From the NCBI RefSeq assembly GCF_900110575.1, contig NZ_FOEF01000004.1:310001-374000 (forward strand): a DNA stretch of 64,000 bases, written 5' to 3'. Both the position numbers and the translations under genes were made by a program. This DNA is from Amycolatopsis saalfeldensis (GTDB lineage: Bacteria; Actinomycetota; Actinomycetes; Mycobacteriales; Pseudonocardiaceae). The notes under the pieces are model-generated. The model saw only the letters and a program-made list of their open reading frames with translations. It was not told where the DNA came from and did no database searches. This document shows, one piece after another, positions 35,070 to 43,573 of the stretch (the first letter of the stretch is position 1; each line of letters starts with the position of its first letter).

Positions 35070-35545
35070 GAGGCTTCTCCTTGGGTGCGAAGGGGCGGCT
35101 GAACGAGTTCGAGCACGATCCGGTCCGGGTCTTCGAGGTAACAGGTGAACCCGCCGGTGTTGACGCCGGCGGTGATGGCGTTCGGCGGTGAGTAGAACCG
35201 GACGCCGGCGGCGGTCATCCTGGCGTAACGGTCGTGGATGTCGTCGACGGTCAGCGCGAGGTGCGCGGCGCCGGGGTTGCAGATCTCGGCCTCGCCGCGG
35301 GTGCCCCGGGGCTGGACGTACTCGACGAGCTCGAGGTCGTGGGTGGACCGCCCACGGGGCTGGCCGGGCACCACGAGCTGGGCGATCCGCAGGTGCGCCT
35401 GCGGGTACCCGACCAGCTTGCTGGTGTACTCGTTGCTCTGTTCCTGGGCGTGGATCAGCTCGAGGCCGAGCTGTTCGGTGTAGAACGCCACTGATTTGTC
35501 CAAATCGGACACCGTGAAGCTGAAGTGCCAGACGCCGTGGAGCAC
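35066..35545 (-). CDS. VOC-family (glyoxalase/extradiol-dioxygenase-like) protein
   Basis: 159 aa from the GTG at 35545. Two beta-alpha-beta-beta-beta modules are visible: WHFSFTVSDLDKSVAFYTEQ to LELVEY, and AAHLALTVDDIHDRYARMTA to DRIVLELVQ. The His and Glu at matching positions (H in WHF, E in LELVEY, H in AHL, E in VLELVQ) form the usual VOC metal site. Single-unit proteins of this size are lactoylglutathione-lyase-like or epimerase-like more often than ring-cleaving dioxygenases. Coupled by a 4-bp overlap to the cyclase gene. Confidence 0.9.
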   Translation of the reverse strand: MLHGVWHFSFTVSDLDKSVAFYTEQLGLELIHAQEQSNEYTSKLVGYPQAHLRIAQLVVPGQPRGRSTHDLELVEYVQPRGTRGEAEICNPGAAHLALTVDDIHDRYARMTAAGVRFYSPPNAITAGVNTGGFTCYLEDPDRIVLELVQPPLRTQGEAS

Positions 35546-35555
35546 GTGATCACGC

Positions 35556-36335
35556 TCAATTCATTTCGAGGCCGCCGCAGACGTTCACGGCCTGGCCGGT
35601 GATGTAAGCAGCCGACGGCGAGAGCAGGAAGCCCGCCGTCTCGGCCACTTCGGCGGGGGAGACGATGCGGCCGAGCGGAATCTGCGCGGCCTGGTGGTCG
35701 AACGACTGCTGCGGGGTGATGTGCTCGATCTTCGCCTTCGCCTGGTGGATCGCCCGGGTCATGTCTGTGTCGACCACGCCGGGGCAGATCGCGTTGACGG
35801 TGATCGTGTGCTCCGCCAGCGCCTGCGCGGCCGAACGGACGACGCTGATCACCCCGGCCTTGCTGGCCGCGTAGTCCGCGGCCGTCGCGCGGGCGCCCCG
35901 GCCGGCGACCGACGACACGGCCACCATCGCGCCGCCGCCGTGCTCGCGGGCGCGCCGGGCGACGGCGCGCAGGACCAGGAACGTGCCCTTGAGGTTCACC
36001 GCCATCGTGCGGTCCCAGCTGTCCTCGTCGAGGTCGAGGAACGGGCTGTTGCGGATCACGCCGGCCGCGGTGACCGCGAGGGTCACCGGGCCCAGGTCGT
36101 TCTGCGCGCTCGTCACCGCTTCCTCGACTGACGCGCCGGACGTGACGTCCACTGGGTACGCCAGCGCGGTCCCGCCGGCCGAGTTGATCAGCTTGACTGT
36201 GTCCCCGGCCGCTGCCGTGGCGATGTCGGCGACGGCCACGTTCGCGCCTTCGGCGGCGAGCAGCTGGGCGCACGCACGCCCGATTCCGCCGCCCGCGCCA
36301 CTGATGAACGCGGTCTTCCCGTCAAAACGTCCCAC
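35556..36335 (-). CDS. Short-chain dehydrogenase/reductase
   Basis: 259 aa from the GTG at 36335, behind AAGGAGG. Classical SDR: cofactor loop SGAGGGIG, D at the end of the second strand (VAVADIA, suggesting NAD preference), NLKG, catalytic Ser in VAVSSVAG, and Y-A-A-S-K in ATAADYAASKAG, then NAICPGVVDTDMTR. Best read as an oxidoreductase for a hydroxy-acid or cyclic alcohol intermediate. It lies 12 bp downstream of the lyase gene and 10 bp before the VOC gene, so all are one transcript. Confidence 0.94.
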   Translation of the reverse strand: MGRFDGKTAFISGAGGGIGRACAQLLAAEGANVAVADIATAAAGDTVKLINSAGGTALAYPVDVTSGASVEEAVTSAQNDLGPVTLAVTAAGVIRNSPFLDLDEDSWDRTMAVNLKGTFLVLRAVARRAREHGGGAMVAVSSVAGRGARATAADYAASKAGVISVVRSAAQALAEHTITVNAICPGVVDTDMTRAIHQAKAKIEHITPQQSFDHQAAQIPLGRIVSPAEVAETAGFLLSPSAAYITGQAVNVCGGLEMN

Positions 36336-36347
36336 CGGACCTCCTTG

Positions 36348-37688
36348 TCAGGTTTCGCTTGTGTGCCACAGTTCCAGGGCGGCGTCGACCGTCTCCTGGG
36401 GGCGGCCGAGGTAGGACTCCGGCCGCAACTGCTCGATGTCGGCGGCGATGTCCGCGGGCAGGGCACCGCGCAAGGCCGTGGACAGCGGTTCGCCGGTGGC
36501 GCGGCACTGCTGCACCGCCGCGTACACCACGTCGTGCGCGTTCTCCCGGCCGAGCCGGCCGGCCAGCCGCATCATGTAGGCCTCGGCCATGACCAGCCCG
36601 CCGTCGGCGGCCAGATTGGCGCGCATGGCCTCCGGGAAGACCTGCAGGCCGCCCGCGATCGAGGCGCAGGTGCGCAGCGCCGCCGCGGACAGGGCGACGA
36701 CCTGGGGGAGCACCTGCCACTCGGCCTGCCACTCGCCGGCCGCGCGTTCGTGGCCCGCCTCCATCACCCGGAACAGCGCCGAGCTGAGCGCGCCGGTGGT
36801 GGCGGACAGTCCGATGACCGCTTCGGATTCGATCGGGTTGACCTTCTGCGGCATCGTGGAGGACGCGCCCCGGTGGTGCCCGGAGGCCTCGCCGACCTCG
36901 GCGATCTCGGTGCGCGACAGGTCGACGACCTCACGCGCGAACCGGGCGCACGTCGCGGCCGTCAGCGAGCAGACCAGGCCGAACTCGGCGAGACCGTCGC
37001 GAGCCACGTGCCAGGGCACGTCGGTCGTCCCCAGCCCGAGCAGCTCCGCGACCCGGGCGCGCAGCCGGACGGCCTGGTCCCCGTAAGCGGCGGAGGTGCC
37101 GCCCGCGCCGAACAGGGAGACGATCGCGACCCGCCGGCGGGCCGCGGAGAGCCGATCACGGTGGCGGGCGAGCTCGCCGAGGAAGGTGGCGAGCTTGGCG
37201 CCGAAGGTGGTGGGCACGGCCTGCAGCGCGTGGGTGCGTCCGGCGATCACGGTGCCGGTGTGCGCCTTGGCCAGCCGGGCCAGCGCGTCGCCGAACCCGC
37301 CGAGCAGCTCGCCGAGGCGGGCCGCGGCCTCGTCCAGCTGCAGCGCCAGCCCGGAATCCATCACGTCCTGCGTCGTCGCGCCATAGTGGACCCGGCCGCG
37401 GTGCGCCTCGGGCAGCGCGGCGTCGAGCTGGCGGACCAGCGACAGGATCGGGTAGCCGACGGTGCGGGTCTCCTTCCACAACCGGTCCAGGTCGATGTTC
37501 GCCATCTTCGCGGCGCCGGCGACGGCCATGGCGTCCGCGCTCGTGATCACGTCCAGTTCGCCCTGTGCCGCCGCCAATGCGGCCTCGACCCGGAGCCAGG
37601 CTTCGACCGTGGCCTCCTCCGACAGGATCGCCGTGATGCGCTCGTCGCCGTACAAGCCGACCAGCATCTCGAAACGCTGCGGGCCCAT
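36348..37688 (-). CDS. Adenylosuccinate-lyase/carboxymuconate-cycloisomerase-family lyase
   Basis: 446 aa from the ATG at 37688, behind GGGAGGG. It is a member of the fumarase/aspartase superfamily: HYGATTQDVMDSGLALQLDE (the catalytic TxxD region), GRTHALQAVPTTFGAKLATF, and the signature loop GASSTMPQKVNPIESEAVIG with the catalytic Ser. The best branch appears to be adenylosuccinate-lyase-like or 3-carboxy-cis,cis-muconate cycloisomerase (PcaB), since AGHERAAGEWQAEWQVLPQV is typical of that group. It is the first gene of the minus-strand catabolic operon, with an operator and promoter just upstream. It would perform a beta-elimination or cycloisomerisation. Confidence 0.92.
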   Translation of the reverse strand: MGPQRFEMLVGLYGDERITAILSEEATVEAWLRVEAALAAAQGELDVITSADAMAVAGAAKMANIDLDRLWKETRTVGYPILSLVRQLDAALPEAHRGRVHYGATTQDVMDSGLALQLDEAAARLGELLGGFGDALARLAKAHTGTVIAGRTHALQAVPTTFGAKLATFLGELARHRDRLSAARRRVAIVSLFGAGGTSAAYGDQAVRLRARVAELLGLGTTDVPWHVARDGLAEFGLVCSLTAATCARFAREVVDLSRTEIAEVGEASGHHRGASSTMPQKVNPIESEAVIGLSATTGALSSALFRVMEAGHERAAGEWQAEWQVLPQVVALSAAALRTCASIAGGLQVFPEAMRANLAADGGLVMAEAYMMRLAGRLGRENAHDVVYAAVQQCRATGEPLSTALRGALPADIAADIEQLRPESYLGRPQETVDAALELWHTSET

Positions 37689-37722
37689 CGCCCTCCCTCG
37701 CTCGCTGTGGTGACCGGATCGG

Positions 37723-37734
37723 TCAATCGATTGT
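37723..37734. promoter_or_regulatory. LacI-type operator, site 1
   Basis: TCAATCGATTGT, a 12-bp CG-centred palindrome of the five-site family, begins 4 bp after the -10 box of the minus-strand lyase promoter, covering its start point. Bound regulator would block transcription of the lyase operon. Confidence 0.8.
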
Positions 37735-37737
37735 CTG

Positions 37738-37766
37738 ACCCTACGACGCCGCTCGCGCCGATTCAA
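37738..37766 (-). promoter_or_regulatory. Sigma-70-type promoter of the lyase operon
   Basis: On the minus strand TTGAAT (37766-37761), 17 bases, TAGGGT (37743-37738). The predicted start lies inside operator site 1. Confidence 0.6.
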
Positions 37767-37779
37767 TGCCCGGTGCCCG

Positions 37780-37808
37780 TTGCGTGTGCCGAGGCCCTGT
37801 GTTTTAGT
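37780..37808 (+). promoter_or_regulatory. Sigma-70-type promoter of the E1 operon
   Basis: TTGCGT (37780-37785), 17 bases, TTTAGT (37803-37808). The predicted start lies at operator site 2, mirroring the layout of the divergent promoter. Confidence 0.55.
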
Positions 37809-37812
37809 GAGA

Positions 37813-37824
37813 TCAATCGATTGA
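37813..37824. promoter_or_regulatory. LacI-type operator, site 2
   Basis: TCAATCGATTGA, a perfect 12-bp palindrome, 22 bp before the E1 alpha ATG and just after its -10 box. Same family as sites 1, 3, 4 and 5. Confidence 0.85.
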
Positions 37825-37846
37825 CTGGACGACCGGAGAGGTGTCG

Positions 37847-38788
37847 ATGACGACGGATCGGCTGGTGGCTGACCTGCGGGCGATGTGGCGGATCAGGGCG
37901 TTCGAGGAGCAGATCCAGGCCCTGCACAAATCCGGGGACGTCCGGGGTTCGGTGCACCTGTGCATCGGGCAGGAGGCCGGCCCGGTCGGCGCGTGCGACG
38001 CGCTCACGGAGTCCGACGCGCTGTTCGCGACCTATCGCGGGCACGGCTGGGCGATCGGCCGCGGCACGCCGTTGCGCCCGCTGTTCGCGGAACTGCTGGG
38101 CCGGGCCACGGGAGTCAACGGCGGGCGCGGCGGTTCGGCGTACTTCAGCGCGCCGGAATACGGCTTCTACGGCGAAAACTCGATCGTCGGCGGTGGCGCC
38201 TCGCACGCGGTGGGCGCGGCACTGGCCGGCAAGCACGACGGGACCGGCCGGCTGGCGATGACCGTTTTCGGTGACGGCGCGATGAACCAGGGCGCGGTGC
38301 ACGAGGCGATGAACTTCGCCGCGGTGTTCGGCCTGCCGGTGCTGTTCCTGTGCGAGAACAACCGGTATTCGGAGCTGACCCCGATTCGCGACATGGTGCG
38401 CAACGAGGCGCTGACCGAGCGGGCCGCCGCGCTCGGCCTGCCGGCCACCCGGATCGACGGCAACGATCCCGCGGTGGTGCGGGAGACCGTCGCCGGCCTC
38501 GCCGAGGCCGCACGCGAAGGCGGCGGGCCCGCGTTCGTGGAGCTGATCACGCAGCGGCTGGTCGGGCACTACATCGGCGACGTGCAGCAGTACCGGACCA
38601 GGGACGAACTGGAGGCGGACGGCCTGGTCGAGCCGATCGCGGTGGCCACCGCCGGGGCGGCCGGGTCCGGAGTGGACACCGGAGCACTGGAACGCGAGGT
38701 CCGGGCGGAGGTCGCGGCCGCGGCCGAACAAGCGCTGGCGGACCCGGCCGCCGAGGTCCGGACGGTCAAGGAGCACCTCTATGCCTGA
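37847..38788 (+). CDS. TPP-dependent 2-oxoacid/acetoin dehydrogenase E1 alpha subunit
   Basis: 313 aa. The ATG at 37847 is 9 bp after GGAG (GTG at 37841 also in frame). It matches AcoA/PDH E1 alpha: YRGHGWAIGRGTPLRPLFAE, GRGGSAYFSAPEYGFYGEN, and the TPP/Mg motif GDGAMNQGAVHEAMNFAAVF with the following ENN. It pairs with the beta subunit encoded with an 8-bp overlap downstream. Together they would decarboxylate a 2-oxo acid or cleave an acetoin-like ketone. No E2 (lipoyl) or E3 gene lies in the window, which is unusual and leaves the acceptor open. Confidence 0.93.
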   Translation: MTTDRLVADLRAMWRIRAFEEQIQALHKSGDVRGSVHLCIGQEAGPVGACDALTESDALFATYRGHGWAIGRGTPLRPLFAELLGRATGVNGGRGGSAYFSAPEYGFYGENSIVGGGASHAVGAALAGKHDGTGRLAMTVFGDGAMNQGAVHEAMNFAAVFGLPVLFLCENNRYSELTPIRDMVRNEALTERAAALGLPATRIDGNDPAVVRETVAGLAEAAREGGGPAFVELITQRLVGHYIGDVQQYRTRDELEADGLVEPIAVATAGAAGSGVDTGALEREVRAEVAAAAEQALADPAAEVRTVKEHLYA

Positions 38789-39755
38789 GCTGAACTATTC
38801 CGGCGCCGTCAACGCGGCGCTGCGCCGCTGTCTCGAGCAGGTCCCGGAAACCCTGCTCTACGGCGAGGACGTGGCCAAGCCGGGCGGGGTGCACGGGGTG
38901 ACCCGGCGGCTCTGGAAGGACTTCGGGGACCGCGTGTTCGACACGCCGATCAGCGAGTCGGCGATCCTCGGCTCGGCCGTCGGCGCCGCGATGATGGGAC
39001 GGCGGCCGATCGTCGAGATCATGTGGGCCGACTTCTTCCTGGTGGCGCTGGACCAGATGGTCAACCAGGCCGCCAATATCCGGTACGTCTCCGAGGGGCG
39101 GCTGAAGGCGCCGCTCGTCGTGCGGACCCAGCAGGGCAACTCGCCCGCTGCGTGCGCACAGCATTCGCAGAACCTCGAAGCCCTCTTCACCCACACCCCG
39201 GGGCTGCGCGTCGCGATCCCCTCCACTCCGCAGGACGCGTTCGACGTGATGGTGTCCGCCGTGTACAACGACGACCCGGTGGTCGTGATCGACAACCGGA
39301 CGCTGTACTTCGGTGCCAAGGAAAACGTCGTGACCGATGCCGCGCCGAAGCCGATCGGCGGGAGCCACGTGCGCCGCACCGGTCCGGCGGCGACCGTCGT
39401 CACCTGGGGCGCGATCACCCACCAGGTCCTGGCCACGGCCGACCGCCTCGCGGAGGAGGGCGTCCGGCTGACCGTTCTCGAGACCCCTTGGCTGAACCCG
39501 TTCGACCACGACGCGCTGCACCGGTCCCTTGTGGACACCGGTGGGCGGCTCGCGGTGGTGCACGAGGCCAACACCACCGGCGGCTTCGGCGGTGAGGTGA
39601 TCGTGCGCGCCCTCGAAGCGGGCGTTCTTTCCGGACGTCCACTGAGGATCGGCACCGACGACTCCCGCATCCCCGCCACCCCCGAGCTCGCGGCGGCGCT
39701 CATCCCCGGCGCCGACCGGATCCACGCCGGGCTGAAGCAGTTCGCCGCGGGCTGA
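38781..39755 (+). CDS. TPP-dependent dehydrogenase E1 beta subunit
   Basis: 324 aa from the ATG at 38781, overlapping the alpha stop by 8 bp. Typical AcoB/PDH E1 beta: LLYGEDVAKPGGVHGVTRRL, DTPISESAILGSAVGAAMMG with the conserved Glu that activates TPP, EIMWADFFLVALDQMVNQAA, and the transketolase C-terminal domain with TVVTWGAITHQVLATADRLA and VLETPWLNPFDHD. The HSQNLEALFTHTPGLRVAIP block is a family hallmark. Works as an alpha2-beta2 tetramer with the preceding product. Confidence 0.94.
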   Translation: MPELNYSGAVNAALRRCLEQVPETLLYGEDVAKPGGVHGVTRRLWKDFGDRVFDTPISESAILGSAVGAAMMGRRPIVEIMWADFFLVALDQMVNQAANIRYVSEGRLKAPLVVRTQQGNSPAACAQHSQNLEALFTHTPGLRVAIPSTPQDAFDVMVSAVYNDDPVVVIDNRTLYFGAKENVVTDAAPKPIGGSHVRRTGPAATVVTWGAITHQVLATADRLAEEGVRLTVLETPWLNPFDHDALHRSLVDTGGRLAVVHEANTTGGFGGEVIVRALEAGVLSGRPLRIGTDDSRIPATPELAAALIPGADRIHAGLKQFAAG

Positions 39756-39791
39756 TTTTCCCCTGCTGTCCCCACCCTCCCGGAGTCAACG

Positions 39792-41099
39792 ATGACCAAG
39801 GTCCGCTACCAGGTGTTCGCGATGAACTTCGTCGCCTGCCTGATCAACTACGGGGACCGGATCGCGCTCTCGGTCGCCGCGCCGTTCATCCTGGCGGAGT
39901 TCCACTTCTCGCCCGCGCTGTGGGGCGTGATCCTCAGCGCGTTCTTCTGGACCTACTCGCCCTTTTCGCTGTTCGGCGGGTTCATGGTCGACCGGATCGG
40001 CGTGCGCAAGGCCTACACGGTCTGCATGCTGGTGTGGTCGCTGACCATCCCGCTCACCGCCAGCGCGTGGAGCGCGGGATCGCTGATCGTCGCGCGGCTG
40101 CTGTTCGGCGCGGGGGAGGGGCCGCAGGCGCCGATCAGCACGAAGCTGACCGCGAACTGGTTCCCGATGCGGCAGACCTCGACGATGCTCAACCTGGCCC
40201 AGGCGGGCACCACCATCGGCCCGATCATCGCGACCCCGCTGGTGGTCTGGGCGAGCACGACGATCGGCTGGCGGCCGACCTTCGTCGTGCTCGGCGCCCT
40301 CGGCCTGCTCTGGTGCGCGGTGTGGTGGTTCGTCGCGCGGGACCGGCCGGCCGGGCACCCTCGGTCCGACGCGGCGGAACGGGCCTACGTCGTCGCCGAC
40401 CACGAGGTCGTGCCGGGCGAAACGGCTGCGGCGCCGCGGTTCTGGGCGCTGCTGCGCACCCCGTTCGTCCTCGCCCTCGCGATCGCGTTCTTCGCCTACT
40501 CGTGGGTGCTCTTCATGTTCCTGACCTGGTACCCGACCTATCTCGTCGACGCCAGGGGCGTGAGCAAGGCGGAGCTGGGCGGGATCGCGACCATTCCGTG
40601 GGTCGCGGCGACGGCGGGCCTGATCACCGGGGGATTCGTCGCCGACCGGCTCGTCAAACGCACCGGAAGCTTTGTGCGGCCGCGCAAGTGGATGATCGTG
40701 GTGAGCCTGATCGCGGTGGCCGTCTGCTTCGGGCCGTCGCCGTTCGTCCGGTCGCCGTCGCTCGCGATCGCGCTGGTGTGCGTCGCGATCTTCTTCCTGC
40801 TGGCCAGCTACCAGTACCAGGCGCTGATCGTCACGCTCGTCCCGGCGAGCCACCGGGGCCGCCTCGCCGGCGTGATCCAGATGTGCTCGACGCTGGCCGG
40901 AATCCTCGCCCCGATCGTGACCGGCGCCGTCGTCGAGTCGACGGGCAGCTACACCTCGGCGTTCCTGATCGGCGGGGTCCTGTCGGTGATCGGGGCGCTC
41001 GCGGTCGTGGCGCTGGTGAAGGACAAGACGAGGCTTGACATCCGCTCCCCGGAACACGAGGCTGTACGAAGCCCATCGGTCAATCGTTTGTCTGATTGA
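39792..41099 (+). CDS. MFS transporter, anion:cation symporter (ACS) type
   Basis: 435 aa from the ATG at 39792 behind GGAG. Twelve membrane segments. The start YQVFAMNFVACLINYGDRIA and SVAAPFILAEFHFSPALWGV with the loop FSLFGGFMVDRIGVRKAY are those of ACS-family carriers (glucarate, phthalate or hydroxyphenylacetate type). RLLFGAGEGPQAPISTKLTA and NWFPMRQTSTMLNLAQAGTT support this. It probably imports the organic acid that the surrounding regulon degrades. Its last codons overlap operator site 3. Confidence 0.93.
   Translation: MTKVRYQVFAMNFVACLINYGDRIALSVAAPFILAEFHFSPALWGVILSAFFWTYSPFSLFGGFMVDRIGVRKAYTVCMLVWSLTIPLTASAWSAGSLIVARLLFGAGEGPQAPISTKLTANWFPMRQTSTMLNLAQAGTTIGPIIATPLVVWASTTIGWRPTFVVLGALGLLWCAVWWFVARDRPAGHPRSDAAERAYVVADHEVVPGETAAAPRFWALLRTPFVLALAIAFFAYSWVLFMFLTWYPTYLVDARGVSKAELGGIATIPWVAATAGLITGGFVADRLVKRTGSFVRPRKWMIVVSLIAVAVCFGPSPFVRSPSLAIALVCVAIFFLLASYQYQALIVTLVPASHRGRLAGVIQMCSTLAGILAPIVTGAVVESTGSYTSAFLIGGVLSVIGALAVVALVKDKTRLDIRSPEHEAVRSPSVNRLSD
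41080..41091. promoter_or_regulatory. LacI-type operator, site 3
   Basis: TCAATCGTTTGT, a near-palindromic copy, lies in the last codons of the MFS gene. It is centred 34 bp (about three helix turns) from site 4, so two bound dimers would face the same side. Confidence 0.7.
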
Positions 41100-41113
41100 C
41101 TTCGACAACGCGG

Positions 41114-41125
41114 TCAAACGTTTGA
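41114..41125. promoter_or_regulatory. LacI-type operator, site 4
   Basis: TCAAACGTTTGA, a perfect palindrome, 17 bp before the ATG at 41143. It controls the secreted protein and ABC-importer operon. Confidence 0.85.
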
Positions 41126-41142
41126 TCTCAGAAGGGGATCTC

Positions 41143-42582
41143 ATGCGCGGGCAGCTCCGATCGGCGGTGCCGGTGGCCGCCGGCACCGCCGCGGCTCAAC
41201 CGGCCGCGAGCGCCGGTGGACCCGTCGTTCTGCCGGTCGCCCCGGACGGACGGGGCGGTGACTGTTCGGCGTTTCGCCCGGGTGGCCTCTTCGACGCCCG
41301 GCGAGTGGTGCGGGCTCTCGTCGATCGGACGCGGGGCGACGTAGTCGTCCAGCTCGCCGGCGGGACCTACCGGCTCGACCGTCCGCTGGCGCCGACCGAT
41401 CGTGATTCGGGACAGCACGGCCACCAGGTGATCCGGCAGGCGGCGCCGGTCCCGAACGACGCCCGCAGCAGGCAGTTGTACGTCGACGGCGCACGGGCCC
41501 CGATCGCGCAGGGGCCCGCCCCGGTCGTGCTGACCCGCAACGACGGCGACTGGACCGAGTCACGCTGCCGGGCTGGCGCCGTCTCCGGCGCGCGCCTCAC
41601 GATGCAGCAGGCCTGCTGGGACAACGTGACGGACCGGCCCAAGCCGCCGCTGCAAGCCGGGGCCTATTTCCCCGATCTAGCCTCCACCGCGATGCCCACC
41701 CGGCTCGAGAACGCCTCCCTGCCGCACCCCGGACAGTGGTGCACTTGCCCGTTCGGCGCGAACGCTGAGGAATCGGCCAACGTCACCTGGCGCGCCGCGC
41801 ACAACGTGACCAACACGTTCACCCACCTCGGTGCCGCCGGTCTCGCCTTCGCCTACGGCAGCCAGGACAACCTGGTGCGGGGCAACGTGTTCAGCGACAT
41901 CCCGGGCACCGGCCCGATGCTGGGCAGTTCGAACGACCCGCATCCCGCCGACGTCGGGGAGATCGCGTTCGTGCCGTGGGACGGCGTCGACAGCGGGGCG
42001 AGCGCCGGGCACCTCGACCGGCCCGCGCACCCGGACCTGACCGGCAGCATCAACGCCGGCGACACGACCTACCTGGAAGGCCACCAGGATCGCACGATCC
42101 CGAAAGCCGACGGGAGCATCGACGAGGAAGCCGGTTTCGCGCACGGGACCCGCCTCCGGTTCCAGGGCAACTACGACGCGGACCCGATCGCCGTTTGCCC
42201 CTGCGGCGACAGCGCGATCGATCCGCAGTACCCGGGCAACCACCAGCTGCCGCTTCGCCCTGGTGCCGCGGACCTGCCGCGTGACGTGCTCGCCGGCGCC
42301 GGTCTCGAACCGGCCTTCCGCCTCCTCGCCGCAGCAGGCGGTCCGAAGGTCGTTTCGGTGACCCCGCGCTCCGGACCGGCGACCGGCCCCACCGGGGCTC
42401 TGGTGATCGGCTCCGGCTTCACCACCGACGCGGCCGTTGTCACCGGCGGCGGCGCGCCGCAGGTCGCCGACACCGTGCGTGTCCAGGTCGATCAGGAGAC
42501 GTACGACGGCTCGCCGCGGGCGAACGCGGAGCTTGCCGGAGCCGAGTTCTACGACGCGTCCGGCACGCGTCCTGGCCACTAG
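41143..42582 (+). CDS. Shortened, possibly decayed, secreted beta-helix glycosidase-like protein
   Basis: 479 aa from the ATG at 41143 behind GAAGGGGAT. Blocks of a right-handed parallel beta-helix polysaccharidase are seen: a GGLFDARRVVRALVDRTRGD start, DVVVQLAGGTYRLDRPLAPT, NTFTHLGAAGLAFAYGSQDN, LVRGNVFSDIPGTGPMLGSS and NDPHPADVG. A TIG-like end reads PKVVSVTPRSGPATGPTGAL. Relatives with these blocks are usually about 900-1100 aa. Here joins such as VIRQAAPVPNDARSRQLYVD look abrupt, and the leader lacks a hydrophobic core. I infer several in-frame deletions. It heads the ABC-importer operon behind two operators, so an intact ancestor probably released the sugar imported by the transporter. 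Confidence 0.65.
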   Translation: MRGQLRSAVPVAAGTAAAQPAASAGGPVVLPVAPDGRGGDCSAFRPGGLFDARRVVRALVDRTRGDVVVQLAGGTYRLDRPLAPTDRDSGQHGHQVIRQAAPVPNDARSRQLYVDGARAPIAQGPAPVVLTRNDGDWTESRCRAGAVSGARLTMQQACWDNVTDRPKPPLQAGAYFPDLASTAMPTRLENASLPHPGQWCTCPFGANAEESANVTWRAAHNVTNTFTHLGAAGLAFAYGSQDNLVRGNVFSDIPGTGPMLGSSNDPHPADVGEIAFVPWDGVDSGASAGHLDRPAHPDLTGSINAGDTTYLEGHQDRTIPKADGSIDEEAGFAHGTRLRFQGNYDADPIAVCPCGDSAIDPQYPGNHQLPLRPGAADLPRDVLAGAGLEPAFRLLAAAGGPKVVSVTPRSGPATGPTGALVIGSGFTTDAAVVTGGGAPQVADTVRVQVDQETYDGSPRANAELAGAEFYDASGTRPGH

Positions 42583-42598
42583 CAACCGTGGAGGATCG

Positions 42599-43573
42599 AT
42601 GAAAGCCAGAGTTCTCGCCGCCGTCGCGGCCGGTTCGGCGCTCCTGCTGGCCGCCTGCGACTCGCCCGACGCCCAGCCGCCGGCCGGGTCGGGGCCGCTC
42701 ACCATCGGGCTGGCGAACCAGCAGGAATCCGTGACCTTCCCGGCCGCCATAACCAAGGGCGCCAAGGAAAAGGCCGCGCAGCTGGGGATCAAGCTCGTCG
42801 ACCTCGATTCCCAGGGCGACCAGCAGAAGCAGGCGGGCCAGGTCCAGGACCTGATCGCCCAGCGGGTGAGCGGGATCCTGCTCGTGCCGCTGTCACCGGG
42901 GCCGGCGCAGGCGCTGGCCGACCAGGCCGACGCCGCGGGCATCCCGGTGGCCACCGTGCACGGTTACGTCGGCGCGGACCGCGAGGTGTCGGACCCGTAC
43001 CGGAAGCTGAAGTTCGTGCTCGACGAGAACGAGGCCGCCGCCGGCGGCACGGCCGGGAAGATGGCGCTCGATGCGCTGCCGCAGGGCGGGAAGGTCGCCG
43101 TGATCACCGGTGCGGCGGGATTCGTCGAGAACACCACCAGGGTCACGAAGTTCCGCGCCGCCCTGGACGGCGCCGGTGCGGGAAAGTACCAGGTGGTCGC
43201 CACCCAGCCGGGCAACTGGACCAAACAGGACGGTCAGTCGGCCTGCCAGAACGTGCTGGCCGGGAATCCCGGCATCGGGCTGTTCTACGCCATCTCCGAC
43301 GACATGGCGGTGGGCTGCTCCGCCGCGGTGAAGGCCGCCGGCTCCAGCGCGAAGATCATCGGCGTCGGCGGCTCGGCGAGCGGCATCGCGGCGATCAAGA
43401 CCGGTGACCTGTTCGGCACGGTCTGCTACAAGCCGCACGACGAAGGCGCGATGGCCGTGCAGATGATGCACGACGTCCTCACCGGCAAGGCGGCCACGCC
43501 GCCGAAGACCACTTTCTACGACACCCCGGGCATCACCGGGGCCAACGTCGGCAGCTGCGTGCCGCAATGGTGA
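42599..43573 (+). CDS. ABC sugar importer, substrate-binding lipoprotein (ribose type)
   Basis: 324 aa from the ATG at 42599 behind GGAGGATCG. The lipoprotein signal ends in the lipobox LLLAAC. The mature chain is a Peripla_BP_4 (RbsB/YtfQ-like) protein: LTIGLANQQESVTFPAAITK, DLDSQGDQQKQAGQVQDLIA, RVSGILLVPLSPGPAQALAD and a late ISDDMAVGCSAAVKAAG. It delivers a pentose, hexose or related ring to the permease. Its stop overlaps the ATPase start by 7 bp. Confidence 0.94.
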   Translation: MKARVLAAVAAGSALLLAACDSPDAQPPAGSGPLTIGLANQQESVTFPAAITKGAKEKAAQLGIKLVDLDSQGDQQKQAGQVQDLIAQRVSGILLVPLSPGPAQALADQADAAGIPVATVHGYVGADREVSDPYRKLKFVLDENEAAAGGTAGKMALDALPQGGKVAVITGAAGFVENTTRVTKFRAALDGAGAGKYQVVATQPGNWTKQDGQSACQNVLAGNPGIGLFYAISDDMAVGCSAAVKAAGSSAKIIGVGGSASGIAAIKTGDLFGTVCYKPHDEGAMAVQMMHDVLTGKAATPPKTTFYDTPGITGANVGSCVPQW

